The notes under the pieces were generated by a model. It searched no databases and was not told the DNA's origin. It saw nothing but the letters and a program-made list of their open reading frames with translations. Positions 1 to 9,199 of a DNA stretch of 64,000 nt are shown one piece after another; positions within the stretch are counted from its first letter, which is position 1; the number at the start of each line of letters is the position of its first letter. Position numbers and translations under genes: made by a program. The stretch comes from Chitinophaga sp. CF118 (GTDB lineage: Bacteria > Bacteroidota > Bacteroidia > Chitinophagales > Chitinophagaceae). The DNA lies in the NCBI RefSeq assembly GCF_900112615.1, contig NZ_FOMK01000013.1, forward strand, positions 124,001-188,000. The letters run 5' to 3'.

Positions 1-2
1 TA

Positions 3-1295
3 AAGCAGTCAGCATGGTTCCAGGAAGGTGGTAACGTTTGGTTACAGCAAACTGCCGATGCAAGGAGATCCAATAACTTTAATACAATGGGAGATCTGAA
101 TGGAACAGATTTCATTGCTCCTTTTATGCCTATCGAATGTTACTCAGGTTGGTTGCAGGATGGTAGTTTTGGAGGACCATCAGCAGAAGGTGTTAACATG
201 TTTAACGGCAATCAGCAGATTTGTACATGGCGTACCTATTTGGGCGGACATCAATACAGCAGTTCGTTCCCCACATTTTTAGGAAACACGCTTGGCGACG
301 GAGCTGTGCCCTGGATATGGAGAAATGCACCTGGTCGCGTACTTGAAGGTATTGCTTCCGGAGTTGGTGCAGCGCAGATGCGTAGATTAATTACGGAATA
401 CAGAGCTAAACAAGCACTTGTAGATTTCGGTCCATGGAAAAACGCTGTACTCGCATTATTGAATGGACACTTCGGTCAATCAATTGGTGCAGAGTGGCAA
501 CCTTCCTGGTTAAATCCTGCACCATGGATTGCTACACCATATGTTCAAACTACAAACAATGCAGGACTGTTAACTCCTGAAGCCAGGACATTACCAGGAT
601 GGTCCGGAGCAAACCAGATCCCTTTGCAGGTAACAGGAAATATGGTTACTGTTAACTTTGAACCGATTGGTGCAAATATGACATGTCAGCTGGTTTATCG
701 CTCCACAACCGGCGTACCGGTATATAGTCAATTTGTTTCAACTGGTAGTTGTAGTTTAAGGCTGGATGTTCCTCCTGCGAATGGGGTAGTCATTGCCGTT
801 ATTACAAATACTGATTACATCTATAATGGTGAAAGCACCCGCACGGCTCATTATGATTACCGTTTAAGATTGGTTACCGGAGTTACAGGTACTGCAAATG
901 TTAACACCAAATGGTATAATTCAGCCACATTAGCAAGTGCAAGGACAGCTGGTAATGATACAAGTGAAATAGGTATAGACTGGTCTAAGTATTGCAATCA
1001 TTCATTTGAAAATACCCGTGAGGTTGCAGAGGTGAAAAAGATGGTCAATCCTGCTGAGTTTCTGATGTATCCAAATCCTGTTGTAGAAAGCAGCAATTTA
1101 AAGCTTGAATTTACAAATGCGGAAATGGAAAAGACAGTTATCACTATTATTAAGATGAATGGTGAGAGAATTTTTGAGACTGTGACCACAGGTAAAAACT
1201 ATATCATTAATACGAAGAATCTTAAGTGCGGGTACTACTTAGTGAGAATTAAAAACTCTAAGACGAACACCACGCAGAAGCTGGTTGTTATGTAA
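3..1295 (+). CDS. T9SS-secreted protein, 3' part only
   Basis: The reading frame is open from the first bases of the window, so the true start lies upstream and only the last 430 or so residues are visible. The C-terminal 75 residues form a type A Por/T9SS sorting domain: YPNPV opening, beta-rich middle, GYYLVRI and a final KLVVM. The product should therefore be exported by the type IX secretion system and released or anchored at the cell surface. The part ahead of the tail is rich in Trp, Gly and Asn (for example WIWRNAPGRVLEGIASG) and contains a beta-sandwich-like stretch from about 600 to 900. I do not recognise its catalytic family. An annotated internal ATG at 87 is not a convincing start because coding continues upstream of it. 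Confidence 0.8.
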   Translation, partial: KQSAWFQEGGNVWLQQTADARRSNNFNTMGDLNGTDFIAPFMPIECYSGWLQDGSFGGPSAEGVNMFNGNQQICTWRTYLGGHQYSSSFPTFLGNTLGDGAVPWIWRNAPGRVLEGIASGVGAAQMRRLITEYRAKQALVDFGPWKNAVLALLNGHFGQSIGAEWQPSWLNPAPWIATPYVQTTNNAGLLTPEARTLPGWSGANQIPLQVTGNMVTVNFEPIGANMTCQLVYRSTTGVPVYSQFVSTGSCSLRLDVPPANGVVIAVITNTDYIYNGESTRTAHYDYRLRLVTGVTGTANVNTKWYNSATLASARTAGNDTSEIGIDWSKYCNHSFENTREVAEVKKMVNPAEFLMYPNPVVESSNLKLEFTNAEMEKTVITIIKMNGERIFETVTTGKNYIINTKNLKCGYYLVRIKNSKTNTTQKLVVM

Positions 1296-1340
1296 TTGAA
1301 GATAATCTTCGTTCATAACCATGAGAATATTTTGAATTAG

Positions 1341-1388
1341 CGATCAGGTCCTGTCGTTTCATAGCGGCAGGGCTTGATCGCATTTTTT
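1341..1388 (+). terminator. Rho-independent terminator after the T9SS protein
   Basis: A 16-bp stem (1341-1356 with 1365-1380, several G-U pairs in RNA) with an 8-nt loop is followed by a run of T. It lies 46 bp after the stop of the secreted protein. Confidence 0.8.
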
Positions 1389-1519
1389 TATCTGGTTTTA
1401 TTAGTAATTTTTAAGAAGGCTATGCTTATAAAATATACTTTTGTAAGCAGCTACCATTGCTATATGGGAAACTGTTTAATTTAATGGTTATGCCTGTTTT
1501 TCATTAGAGAAAATTAATT

Positions 1520-2305
1520 ATGAACTTCATTATAATCGGCCTGCCAATATTAGTGGCAGTATATCTCTTGCTCCGGAAAAGAAATAAGAATGCACTTTTG
1601 AAGGATAAAAATCTTTTGGGTGTTTATAGAGCAATTTTAAATGAGCATGTTGAATATTATCAGGATCTGGATGACATTGGTAAAGCAAGATTTGAAAGAA
1701 TGGTCCGGGAATTTTTGCAATACGTTCGTATTGAAGGAGTAGGAACAGAAATAACCGATCTTGACAGGACCCTTATTGCCTCAAGCGCAGTGATCCCAAT
1801 TTTTGGTTTCCCTGATTGGAAATATAGGAACTTAACAAATGTGATCCTTTATCCGGATACATTCAATCACGAATTTCAATTTGAGGGTGGAGACAGAAAT
1901 ATTCTGGGCATGGTTGGTTCTGGTTACATGAATGGTCAGATGCTTTTATCAAGGGAGGCACTGGTTAAAGGCTTTTCCAAGCCATCAGGTAAAGGGAATA
2001 CAGCAATTCATGAATTTGTTCATTTATTGGACATGTCTGACGGGGCGACAGATGGTATACCAGAAAATTTGATGAGACATGAATATACCATTCCCTGGCT
2101 TCAAATGATGCACCAGGAAATGCGCCGCATTGAAGCCGGAGAATCTGACATTAATCCATATGCATTAACCAATGAAGCAGAATTTCTGGCTGTAGCTGCT
2201 GAATATTTCTTTCAAAAACCAGAACAATTTAAACAGAATCATCCCGAAATTTATAAACATCTTAGTCAGATGTTTGGACTAACTCCTCCGGATGCAAACT
2301 ACTAG
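1520..2305 (+). CDS. mtfA: MtfA-family zinc peptidase (M90)
   Basis: The 261-residue protein has an N-terminal hydrophobic segment (residues 2-18), then the zinc-peptidase signature HEFVHLLD at about residues 163-170 and a downstream NEAEFLAVAAEYFF near 217-230 that supplies the third ligand in this family. The length matches MtfA proteins. In E. coli, MtfA is a metallopeptidase that binds the glucose regulator Mlc. That role cannot be assumed here. The N-terminal membrane segment, common in Bacteroidota homologues, suggests inner-membrane anchoring. The gene stands alone, with 224 bp upstream and 205 bp downstream. Confidence 0.88.
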   Translation: MNFIIIGLPILVAVYLLLRKRNKNALLKDKNLLGVYRAILNEHVEYYQDLDDIGKARFERMVREFLQYVRIEGVGTEITDLDRTLIASSAVIPIFGFPDWKYRNLTNVILYPDTFNHEFQFEGGDRNILGMVGSGYMNGQMLLSREALVKGFSKPSGKGNTAIHEFVHLLDMSDGATDGIPENLMRHEYTIPWLQMMHQEMRRIEAGESDINPYALTNEAEFLAVAAEYFFQKPEQFKQNHPEIYKHLSQMFGLTPPDANY

Positions 2306-2510
2306 TCAATTATTTTCGTGTATCAGCAAGTTGGTTTCCCGCTAACTAATAATGTAACTCTTTTATAGTTCAGGAGACCTGCTGATAATAATGCTATCAG
2401 GCAGTTTGTCAAGAAAACGAGGAATATTGTTTGAAACTTGCCGGTAAGTATTGTTTTGGATAGTCTCCTTTTCGGTTGTATTTTCCATCTGCAAATTCAA
2501 AAAGCAGGTT

Positions 2511-4730
2511 ATGAAAAGAGTATTAGGATGGATAGCGTTATGTATGGTACAACAAGTAAGCGGGCAGGCTGTGCGTAGTAATGTAAGTTATGTAGATCCC
2601 ACTATCGGAGGTGTAGGGATCATCCTGGAACCTACCCGTCCTGCCGTACATTTGCCTAATAGTATGGTCCGGGTATTCCCATTCAGAAGGGATCAACTGG
2701 ACGACCGGATCAGTTATTTCCCCCTCACCATCTCTTCTCACAGGCAGGATAACCTTTTTGGTATGATGCCAATTTCCGGAGATGTAGATGATTATAACTG
2801 GCTGTCTCCTGCAGTATATGACCGTGAACAAACCACTCCTTACTATTACAGTGCTTTCCTCGAAGATACAGACCAGGTAGAATTTACACCTGCAGCTCAC
2901 AGTGGATATTTCCGTTTTCATTTTAATGGCAACACTCATCATGGTATCCGCATTAACGTGCTGAATGGCAATGGTGATATCGTGGTGTCCGGCAAGCGTG
3001 TGATCAGTGGTACGGAAAGGTTTGAAGGAATGGAAGCGTTCTTTTATGCAGAGCTGAACACTGATATTACCAGTACCGGCTACCGGGATCAAAGCAGGAG
3101 AACACAGTTACTGATAGGCACGGGAGAGAAAATACAAACAGTAGAATTCCGTTATGGTATTTCTTTTATCAGTGTAGAACAGGCTAAGCTGAACCTGCAG
3201 AAGGAGATCCCTGCCTGGGACTTTGCCGGTGTAAAACAGCGCGCTTATAACGTGTGGGATAAAACCCTTGGACAGATAGATGTAAAAGGTGGTACGCCTG
3301 CACAGAAAAAGGTTTTCTATACTTCTCTGTATCGTGCATATGAGCGGATGGTGAACATCAATGAATATGGGAAATATTACAGCGCATATGATCATAAGGT
3401 GCATACTTCAGATCAGCCGTTTTATGTCGATAACTGGTTGTGGGATACTTACATTGCCCTTGAACCTTTACAAACGCTGCTGAATCCAAAGATGGAAGCA
3501 GACAAGATCCGGTCTTATGTGCAGATGTATGAACAGAGTGGCTGGATGCCTTCTTTCGCGTTGGCTTTTGGAGATTATCCATGTATGACGGGCAACCATG
3601 CGGCCGCCTGGATGGCTGATGCCTGGTTCAAAGGGGTACGTGATTTTGATCTTCCCAAAGCATATGAAGGACTGAAAAAGAATGCTCTCGAAGCAACATT
3701 ATTACCCTGGAGGAATGGCGCTGCTACTTCCCTGGATAGTTTTTATACCGGTCATGGATATATGCCGGCATTAAAACCCAACGAAAGAGAAACTGTCCGG
3801 GAGGTAGATAACTTCGAACGGAGGCAGGCAGTGGCAGTAACACTGGAAAATAGTTATGACGACTGGTGTATTGCCCAACTGGCAGCAGCTGCGGGTCATA
3901 AAGATGATGAAGCATTATTCCTGCAAAGGGCGGCTTATTACCGTAATGTATTCCGTACGGATAAAGGATTTATGTGGCCTAAAGATGCAAATGGGAAATG
4001 GATAGATCCTATTGATCCCAAATTTTCCGGTGGGCAGGGTGGCCGTGATTACTTCACAGAAAACAATGCCTATACCTATAATTGGGATGTAAAGCATGAT
4101 CTGAAAGGGCTTTTCAGTTTGATGGGTGGTCGTACAAAAGCAGAAGCAAAGCTGGATCAGTTATTCCGTGAAGATCTGGGCCGTAGTAAATACCAGCTCT
4201 GGTATACTTTCCCCGATGCAACAGGGCTGGTAGGACAATTTGTAATGGGCAATGAGCCCAGTTTCCATATCCCTTACATCTACAATTATCTGGGGGCTCC
4301 CTGGAAAACACAGAAAAGAATCCGGATGCTTATGAACACCTGGTATACGGATAATCTGTTTGGTATACCGGGGGATGAAGACGGAGGAGGAATGACGGCC
4401 TTTGTTGTTTTTTCCATGATGGGATTCAGCCCGGTAACACCCGGTATCCCGGTATATAATATCGGCAGCCCCGTGTTTGAGCAGGTAAAGATCAAATTAT
4501 CCAATGGTAAAGTGTTTACCATTGATGCTCCTGGTAGTTCTGATAGTAAGAAATACATTCAGAGTGCCACATTGAATGGTAAACCATTAAATAAGCCCTG
4601 GTTTACCCATCAGGTAGTACTGGAAGGCAGTGTGTTAAAGCTGGTGATGGGCGAAGCCCCAAATAAGCAGTGGGGTAGTGGGGAAGAGGATGCGCCTCCA
4701 TCCTCCATAGATTTTAAATCAGGAAAATAA
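2511..4730 (+). CDS. GH92 family alpha-mannosidase-like glycosidase
   Basis: A 739-residue secreted glycoside hydrolase of family 92, exo-acting alpha-mannosidases that use Ca2+. The start at 2511 gives a clear signal peptide (MKRVLGWIALCMVQQVSGQA). A longer frame from 2451 only adds 20 residues in front of it. GH92 landmarks are DNWLWDTYIALEPL (about 305-318), GNHAAAWMADAW (about 360) and the C-terminal GDEDGGGMTAFVVFSMMGF (about 620-638), followed by YNIGSP. Canonical members usually have Cys in the EDCG segment. Here it is Gly, so substrate specificity may differ. No SusC/D pair is adjacent. The epimerase/symporter operon 1.5 kb away could act on products, but that is only inference. Confidence 0.9.
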   Translation: MKRVLGWIALCMVQQVSGQAVRSNVSYVDPTIGGVGIILEPTRPAVHLPNSMVRVFPFRRDQLDDRISYFPLTISSHRQDNLFGMMPISGDVDDYNWLSPAVYDREQTTPYYYSAFLEDTDQVEFTPAAHSGYFRFHFNGNTHHGIRINVLNGNGDIVVSGKRVISGTERFEGMEAFFYAELNTDITSTGYRDQSRRTQLLIGTGEKIQTVEFRYGISFISVEQAKLNLQKEIPAWDFAGVKQRAYNVWDKTLGQIDVKGGTPAQKKVFYTSLYRAYERMVNINEYGKYYSAYDHKVHTSDQPFYVDNWLWDTYIALEPLQTLLNPKMEADKIRSYVQMYEQSGWMPSFALAFGDYPCMTGNHAAAWMADAWFKGVRDFDLPKAYEGLKKNALEATLLPWRNGAATSLDSFYTGHGYMPALKPNERETVREVDNFERRQAVAVTLENSYDDWCIAQLAAAAGHKDDEALFLQRAAYYRNVFRTDKGFMWPKDANGKWIDPIDPKFSGGQGGRDYFTENNAYTYNWDVKHDLKGLFSLMGGRTKAEAKLDQLFREDLGRSKYQLWYTFPDATGLVGQFVMGNEPSFHIPYIYNYLGAPWKTQKRIRMLMNTWYTDNLFGIPGDEDGGGMTAFVVFSMMGFSPVTPGIPVYNIGSPVFEQVKIKLSNGKVFTIDAPGSSDSKKYIQSATLNGKPLNKPWFTHQVVLEGSVLKLVMGEAPNKQWGSGEEDAPPSSIDFKSGK

Positions 4731-4839
4731 GTATTTGCAAGGATCCTGATGAATATAATCTTGTGGTAAGCGGACAGATTTCGATCGCACTGTGCAAAGT
4801 TTGCGAAGTGGGAGATTCATAAATGAAATACCCGGGCAG

Positions 4840-5281
4840 CTAGCTAAGAAATGCAGTTCTCATTTGTGTTATTTCGGCACGAGGTATTCCATGCTTAGCA
4901 GCCTCTTCCTGCCAGCGTGCAGTTGCAATTGTTATTTGTTTAATCAGTACATACTGTCAAGTAATGCTCTTGGTTTTCGCTTCGCTTCTCTTGTCTGGCA
5001 AGGTAGGCTTCTTTCCGTTTCATCAGTACACGTCCCCACCTGTCTGGAGAAGAATCTGTAAAAATGCCAAAGTTTGGTTTCTCATTCCTTACATATTGAG
5101 GACCTGTAAATAGATCTAAATCGGGGTCTAACTTTAAGGCAATGGCACTGGTTAACCATTCCTGATCGTAATTAAAGGAAAAGGTTTCCTTACCTCTTTC
5201 CTGATCTACATGTAAACGCCCCATTAAACGTGGCCCATTTAATGTGACCCAATCCGCATATACCCATATATCCTTTGCCAT
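4840..5281 (-). pseudogene. hipA remnant with internal deletion
   Basis: The 5' part (5281 down to about 4960) encodes 105 residues closely matching the first 105 of the intact HipA at 16480-17751 (shared ADWV, DLFTGPQY, NFGIFTDSSPDRWG, LMKR). It then runs into a stop at 4940. In another frame, about 4949 down to 4840, the HipA C-terminus is recognisable: LIKQITIATARWQEEAAKHG then IPRAEI, matching the last residues of the intact paralogue, and ending at a TAG. About 270-280 central codons, including the whole kinase core, are missing and the two ends are out of frame. The product cannot be an active kinase. Confidence 0.88.
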
Positions 5282-5303
5282 ATTTAGTTCAAAAGTTTAA
5301 ATA

Positions 5304-5615
5304 TTACCCTTTTCTGAAATCTTTGGAATTTAGCAACCTTGCGTCCTGCAGTTTTCTTCCCAACTCATCATCGGCGGTAATTTTTAAAAGATCTTTTTCC
5401 AGACCGAGTACAAAAAGGACTTGTAAGTACGAGCCCAATGTAACTCCCGGAGCTCCTTTTTCAATTAAATACAAGGTAGAGCGAACAATATTTGCCCGTT
5501 CCGCTACTTGAGTAGAAGTCAATTTCCTCCGTTTACGGGCCAGCTTGATATTCTCTCCTAATGTTGTTAAGATTTTTTGATTGTTGGGTAATAGTATGGT
5601 TTTCCTTTCAGTCAA
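5304..5615 (-). CDS. HipB-like XRE antitoxin/repressor beside dead hipA
   Basis: A 103-residue helix-turn-helix protein (HTH at about residues 15-75: ENIKLARKRRKLTSTQVAER and ANIVRSTLYLIEKG). It is clearly paralogous to the HipB at 17755-18066. The start is a TTG, aligned with a TTG in the paralogue. The only nearby upstream ATG is followed at once by TAA. It ends 23 bp before the hipA remnant. Since its toxin partner is broken, it survives as an orphan repressor. It may still bind its own operator and perhaps that of the paralogous locus (inference). Confidence 0.85.
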   Translation of the reverse strand: MTERKTILLPNNQKILTTLGENIKLARKRRKLTSTQVAERANIVRSTLYLIEKGAPGVTLGSYLQVLFVLGLEKDLLKITADDELGRKLQDARLLNSKDFRKG

Positions 5616-5631
5616 TGTTTGTTATTTCATA

Positions 5632-5669
5632 CAAAAATACAGTAATTGATTGATATAGCAATCAAATTA
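5632..5669 (-). promoter_or_regulatory. promoter/operator of the orphan hipB
   Basis: On the minus strand a Bacteroidota -7 box TATTTTTG lies at 5632-5639, 17 bp from the TTG start, so the leader is very short. An imperfect inverted repeat (5643-5652 with 5659-5669, spacer ATATAG) overlaps the expected -33 region and is a good candidate operator. Confidence 0.55.
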
Positions 5670-5755
5670 TGTGTTCCCTGTAATATGTTGGGAGATGAAA
5701 ATAATGTATAAAATGAGAATAAAGAGAAGGGAGTATTTACCAGGTCTTTCTTATA

Positions 5756-5831
5756 AATGTTTGTTATTTCATACAAAACACTATTAATTGATTGTTATAG
5801 CAATCAATTAATAGTGTTTTGTATGAAATAA
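5756..5831. repeat. duplicated hipB operator forming a perfect 31-bp palindrome
   Basis: Positions 5756-5778 repeat 5614-5636 exactly (23 nt, the region spanning the hipB start and -7 box), and the following inverted-repeat half is also copied. Here the copy is extended into a perfect inverted repeat: arms 5764-5794 and 5801-5831, 31 bp each, spacer TTATAG. It lies 142 bp upstream of the original site. It could be a second operator, a cruciform, or a miniature-element scar. Confidence 0.8.
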
Positions 5832-6126
5832 TCAAAAGGTAGATTTTGAAGCTTTGTAACCTAATATTCATAAGAATCGAATCATTTAAGTACTTAAAAA
5901 CACAGGAGTTTCAAGGTTGTTTAATCCTGATACAGGTTTACAGTTAAAGACAGAATCTGTACCCAAATTCCTATATGCTTATAACCTGCTAAGCCTGTTC
6001 CTATAAGGTTCTACCTAGGTTTATATAAGCTTAGCTTATAGGAACCATATAAGAAGCTTATAGGAAGGTAGGTAGCAACTTATAAGAAAAGTAGAATCAG
6101 ACAGGACTATGGCTTGTTTCAGGGTC
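5832..6126. other. non-coding stretch with short repeats
   Basis: No gene is visible. The motif AGCTTATAGGAA occurs twice (6033-6044 and 6055-6066) and its complement TTCCTATAAG once (5999-6008). GTTCCTATAAG at 5998-6008 can pair perfectly with 6035-6045, and the second copy offers a competing partner. The flanking genes need no leader here, so the purpose of this structure is unclear. Confidence 0.5.
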
Positions 6127-6180
6127 ATAACAATAAAAGGGAATGGCCCGCTGTAGCAGGCCATTCCCTTTTATTGTTAT
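6127..6180 (-). terminator. strong terminator of the epimerase operon
   Basis: Perfect 22-bp stem (6127-6148 with 6159-6180) around a 10-nt loop, with T-rich sequence on both strands. It sits 14 bp past the stop of the epimerase gene and may stop transcription from both sides. Confidence 0.88.
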
Positions 6181-6194
6181 ATTAACTATTTGAT

Positions 6195-7367
6195 TTACAG
6201 TCTTTTTATCAATTCGATACATGCCCTCCCATTGTGATATGGACATTTCCAGAATCCGGCTTTATCTTCCGGCATGATGGTATAATCTTTCTTTCGACCC
6301 CAGAACCATTCGCCTTTAGATGGATCGAGAATATACTTTTCAATGAAGTGCCAGTTATTGGAGGCGATTTGCAGAAAATGTTCATCCCCATTTACCTGCC
6401 AGGCATTCACAAAACCTACCAGCGCTTCTGCCTGAGGCCACCAGTGTTTTTCGGATACCAGCCCATGACCGGAAGGTTCATATTCATACCACAATCCTCC
6501 ATCGATATCAATACCTTCCAGGGTAGCATCTGCCATTAGCACGGCTACACGTTTGAATTTTTCAACCAGGGTATGATCGTTCAATACCTCTGCCGCTTCC
6601 AGGAGCAGCCAGCTGGCTTCAATATCATGTCCGTAGGAAATGATATCTCCCTTCACCTGCCAGTGTTCATCAAAAAAGAGATTTAAATGCCCTGTGTGGG
6701 TATTAAGAATCTTATCATGGAAGATATCCAGTAAACCTCTGATCGCCGCTGCAAGGTCTGCATCTGGCCATATTCGATAAAGGTTCGTGTATGCCTCCAG
6801 TATATGGAGGTGGGTATTCATTGTTTTCTTTTCGTTGGCATCTTTCTCACTTAATCGCAGGTCGTTGATTTCCTGCCATTCCCTTGTAAGGGCTTCCAGG
6901 TAACCGCCCAAAGATTTATCAAAGCTGTACTGTTGGATCAGTAGGTAGGCATCAATTGCCAACTGTTTTACATATTTATTTTGTGTAGCGATATAGTATT
7001 CGCTGCAGGCATAAATGTAAAATGCCTGTGCATAGATTTGCTTTTTTGTTTCAGCAGGATTTCCTTTATAGTCTACACTCCAGAAGATGCCACCATATAT
7101 CGTATCAAGGAAATGCTGATCGATATAGCTGAAGGCTCTGTGTGCTATTTCAAGATACCGGGAGTCTTTTGTGATGTTATATGCCGCCGAAAAGGTCCAA
7201 AGGATGCGGGTATTCAATACCGCTCCTTTATCCGCAGTAATATCTACCTGATTATCATTATCCAGTTTACCATAAAAACCACCGTTTTCATGATCTGGCG
7301 TATGATTCATCCAAAAATCCAGGATGTTTTTGAGTGCAGTTTGTGCTGACTGTTTTAATGGCTGCAT
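6195..7367 (-). CDS. cellobiose 2-epimerase (AGE family)
   Basis: The 390-residue protein belongs to the N-acylglucosamine 2-epimerase superfamily, an (alpha/alpha)6 barrel. Features typical of cellobiose/mannobiose 2-epimerases are NTRILWTFSAAY (52-63), GGIFWSVDYKGNP (92-104) and KQIYAQAFYIY (109-119), plus three histidines at 188, 247 (GHDIEASWLL) and 378 (CPYHNG). Their spacing of 59 and 131 residues fits the catalytic/binding histidines of characterised cellobiose 2-epimerases as I recall them. It should convert beta-1,4-linked glucosyl or mannosyl disaccharides to the C2 epimer at the reducing end in the cytoplasm. It follows the symporter gene by 3 bp, so the two are surely co-transcribed. 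Confidence 0.9.
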   Translation of the reverse strand: MQPLKQSAQTALKNILDFWMNHTPDHENGGFYGKLDNDNQVDITADKGAVLNTRILWTFSAAYNITKDSRYLEIAHRAFSYIDQHFLDTIYGGIFWSVDYKGNPAETKKQIYAQAFYIYACSEYYIATQNKYVKQLAIDAYLLIQQYSFDKSLGGYLEALTREWQEINDLRLSEKDANEKKTMNTHLHILEAYTNLYRIWPDADLAAAIRGLLDIFHDKILNTHTGHLNLFFDEHWQVKGDIISYGHDIEASWLLLEAAEVLNDHTLVEKFKRVAVLMADATLEGIDIDGGLWYEYEPSGHGLVSEKHWWPQAEALVGFVNAWQVNGDEHFLQIASNNWHFIEKYILDPSKGEWFWGRKKDYTIMPEDKAGFWKCPYHNGRACIELIKRL

Positions 7368-7370
7368 TTG

Positions 7371-8747
7371 TCAGGATTGTTTTCTCCGTTTTTCCAATGC
7401 AATGGCTATTTCTGCCACACGGCTCTCAGAAAGTGGATATAAAGCGATGAATATGATAGATAAAAAGGAGCCGATAGCTGGTAAGAAACTGAGCATTAAC
7501 AAGATGCCTGTTTGTGCGCTGCTGCCCTGTACCTGATTAGCTTTGAAGCCAAAAGCATCCAGCAGCCAGCCCGTTAGTGCACCGCCTATGGTCCAGCCGA
7601 ACTTCTGCGACATGGAAGAAGAGGAGAAGATAAGTCCTGTAGCCCGGCGACCGCTTTTCCATTCCGAATAGTCTGCGATATCCGCATACATGGACCATAA
7701 AAGCGGGAAGATAATTCCGGCGCAGATGCTGATTACAAACTGGAATGAAAAGATCAGCACAAGTTGTTCTTTTCCCAGCCAGTAAAAGAGGATACTCAGC
7801 ACGGAAGCGATCACCATCGCCCCCATATAAGTATTCTTTTTACCTATGCGATTCGCTACCGGAGAAGCCAGAATCACACCAATTATATTCGCACCCTGAC
7901 CCACTATCAGGTAGAGAGTGGAATAAGTAATACTGGTAGTACCGAGTTTGAATGCTTCTATATTCTGAATAAAGTATTTGAAATAATAGAGGGTAGCACC
8001 GTCGCGGATGGAATTAAAGATCAGCGCCATAATACCGGCGCAGAGTAAGATCCACCAGGGTTTGTTGCCGGAGAGATCTTTCAGATCCTCTTTCAGGGAA
8101 GGTTTTTCTTCTTTTATTGGTTGTACCCTTTCTTTCACACCTGCAAAGCAACCCAGGAATAGCAGTACACATATAACAGCGATTACAGCCACAGCCATTT
8201 GCCAGGCAGTTCTTACCGTTGTGCCTTTGCTGAAAAAGGTAACTAAGGGTTCTATCATAGCCAGAGCTATCAGGCTGCCGGCAAAGGCAAATGCCATCCT
8301 GAAAGATGCCAGTGTATTCCTTTCCTTTGCATCGGCTGATATAACGCCTAATAGTGAGGCATAAGGCACATTGATGAGCGAGTAGATCATCATCATGGCG
8401 GAATAGGTGATGTATGCATATACCAGTTTACCTCTCTCAGAAAGATCGGGAGTAGTGAAAGTGAGTACTCCTATTACGCCGAATGGGATGGCCACATAGA
8501 GAATATAAGGGCGGAATTTTCCCCAGCGGGAGGCGGTTCTGTCGGCCAGCGTACCTACAACGGGATCAAAAAGTGTATCCCATATGCGGGTGATCAGGAA
8601 CATGGTTCCCACAGCAGCGGCTTTCAGTCCGAATACATCAGTATAAAAAAACAGGAGGTACATACCAAACAGTTTCCAGAACATAGACGAAGCCATGTCG
8701 CCGAAACCATAGGCAACTTTTTCTTTTAAAGTAACCTTATCAATCAT
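7371..8747 (-). CDS. GPH-family sugar:cation symporter (MFS)
   Basis: The 458-residue membrane protein has about 12 hydrophobic segments and the glycoside-pentoside-hexuronide:cation symporter pattern: KVAYGFGDMASSMFW at the start, then DPVVGTLADRT, KFRPYILY, and DYSEWKSGRRATG in the second half. It probably imports a disaccharide. It is the first gene of the operon with the 2-epimerase, an arrangement known from mannan-utilisation loci such as that of Bacteroides fragilis, where epimerase and transporter neighbour a mannosylglucose phosphorylase. No GH130 phosphorylase or mannanase lies next to it here. Confidence 0.88.
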   Translation of the reverse strand: MIDKVTLKEKVAYGFGDMASSMFWKLFGMYLLFFYTDVFGLKAAAVGTMFLITRIWDTLFDPVVGTLADRTASRWGKFRPYILYVAIPFGVIGVLTFTTPDLSERGKLVYAYITYSAMMMIYSLINVPYASLLGVISADAKERNTLASFRMAFAFAGSLIALAMIEPLVTFFSKGTTVRTAWQMAVAVIAVICVLLFLGCFAGVKERVQPIKEEKPSLKEDLKDLSGNKPWWILLCAGIMALIFNSIRDGATLYYFKYFIQNIEAFKLGTTSITYSTLYLIVGQGANIIGVILASPVANRIGKKNTYMGAMVIASVLSILFYWLGKEQLVLIFSFQFVISICAGIIFPLLWSMYADIADYSEWKSGRRATGLIFSSSSMSQKFGWTIGGALTGWLLDAFGFKANQVQGSSAQTGILLMLSFLPAIGSFLSIIFIALYPLSESRVAEIAIALEKRRKQS

Positions 8748-8869
8748 AGAAGGAGGAACTTGTTTTCACCGCGGGAATATTACCGGTTACAAATCTATAG
8801 GAATAGTATGTCCCTTATGTAATATTCATTTATCTATTGGGGATATTATTTTATCAGGGGTAAATGGGG

Positions 8870-9172
8870 CTATAATGCTTCCTGGATGGCCAACCCAAGT
8901 TCTTTGATGGCATGTTCGTTTCTTTTGTAATAGGTCCATTGTCCCACGCGGGTAGCTATTACCAGATTAGCCCGCAGCAGGATGGTCAGATATTCGGAAA
9001 TGGTGGATTGTGTAAGGCCCGCTTTATGTTGAATGGACCCTACACAAACCCCATTTTGGGTTAATTCCCCATATTCTGCCTCCGGAAAATGTATTTCGGG
9101 CGTTCTCAGCCAACCCAGTATCTGGAGCCGGGTTTTGTTTGAAAGCGCCTTGAATATTTCAACTTGTTCCAT
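8870..9172 (-). CDS. ArsR-family winged-helix regulator
   Basis: A 100-residue protein with an ArsR/SmtB-type winged HTH: EIFKALSNKTRLQILGWL (5-22), recognition helix around TQSTISEYLTIL (53-64), then a wing with VGQWTYYKRNE. It has no typical metal-binding CxC motif, only a single Cys (VCVG). It lies 122 bp upstream of the symporter gene on the same strand and could control the symporter/epimerase operon, but its target is unknown. The adjacent MscS-like gene ends only 27 bp after nothing but its start side, so the two genes are read in the same direction. Confidence 0.8.
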   Translation of the reverse strand: MEQVEIFKALSNKTRLQILGWLRTPEIHFPEAEYGELTQNGVCVGSIQHKAGLTQSTISEYLTILLRANLVIATRVGQWTYYKRNEHAIKELGLAIQEAL

Positions 9173-9199
9173 GATGCAAAGGTATCGGGAATTTCCGAT

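Noticed and set aside
2538..4558. Minus-strand frames inside the GH92 gene
   Set aside because: All lie within a conserved enzyme gene and lack recognisable domains.
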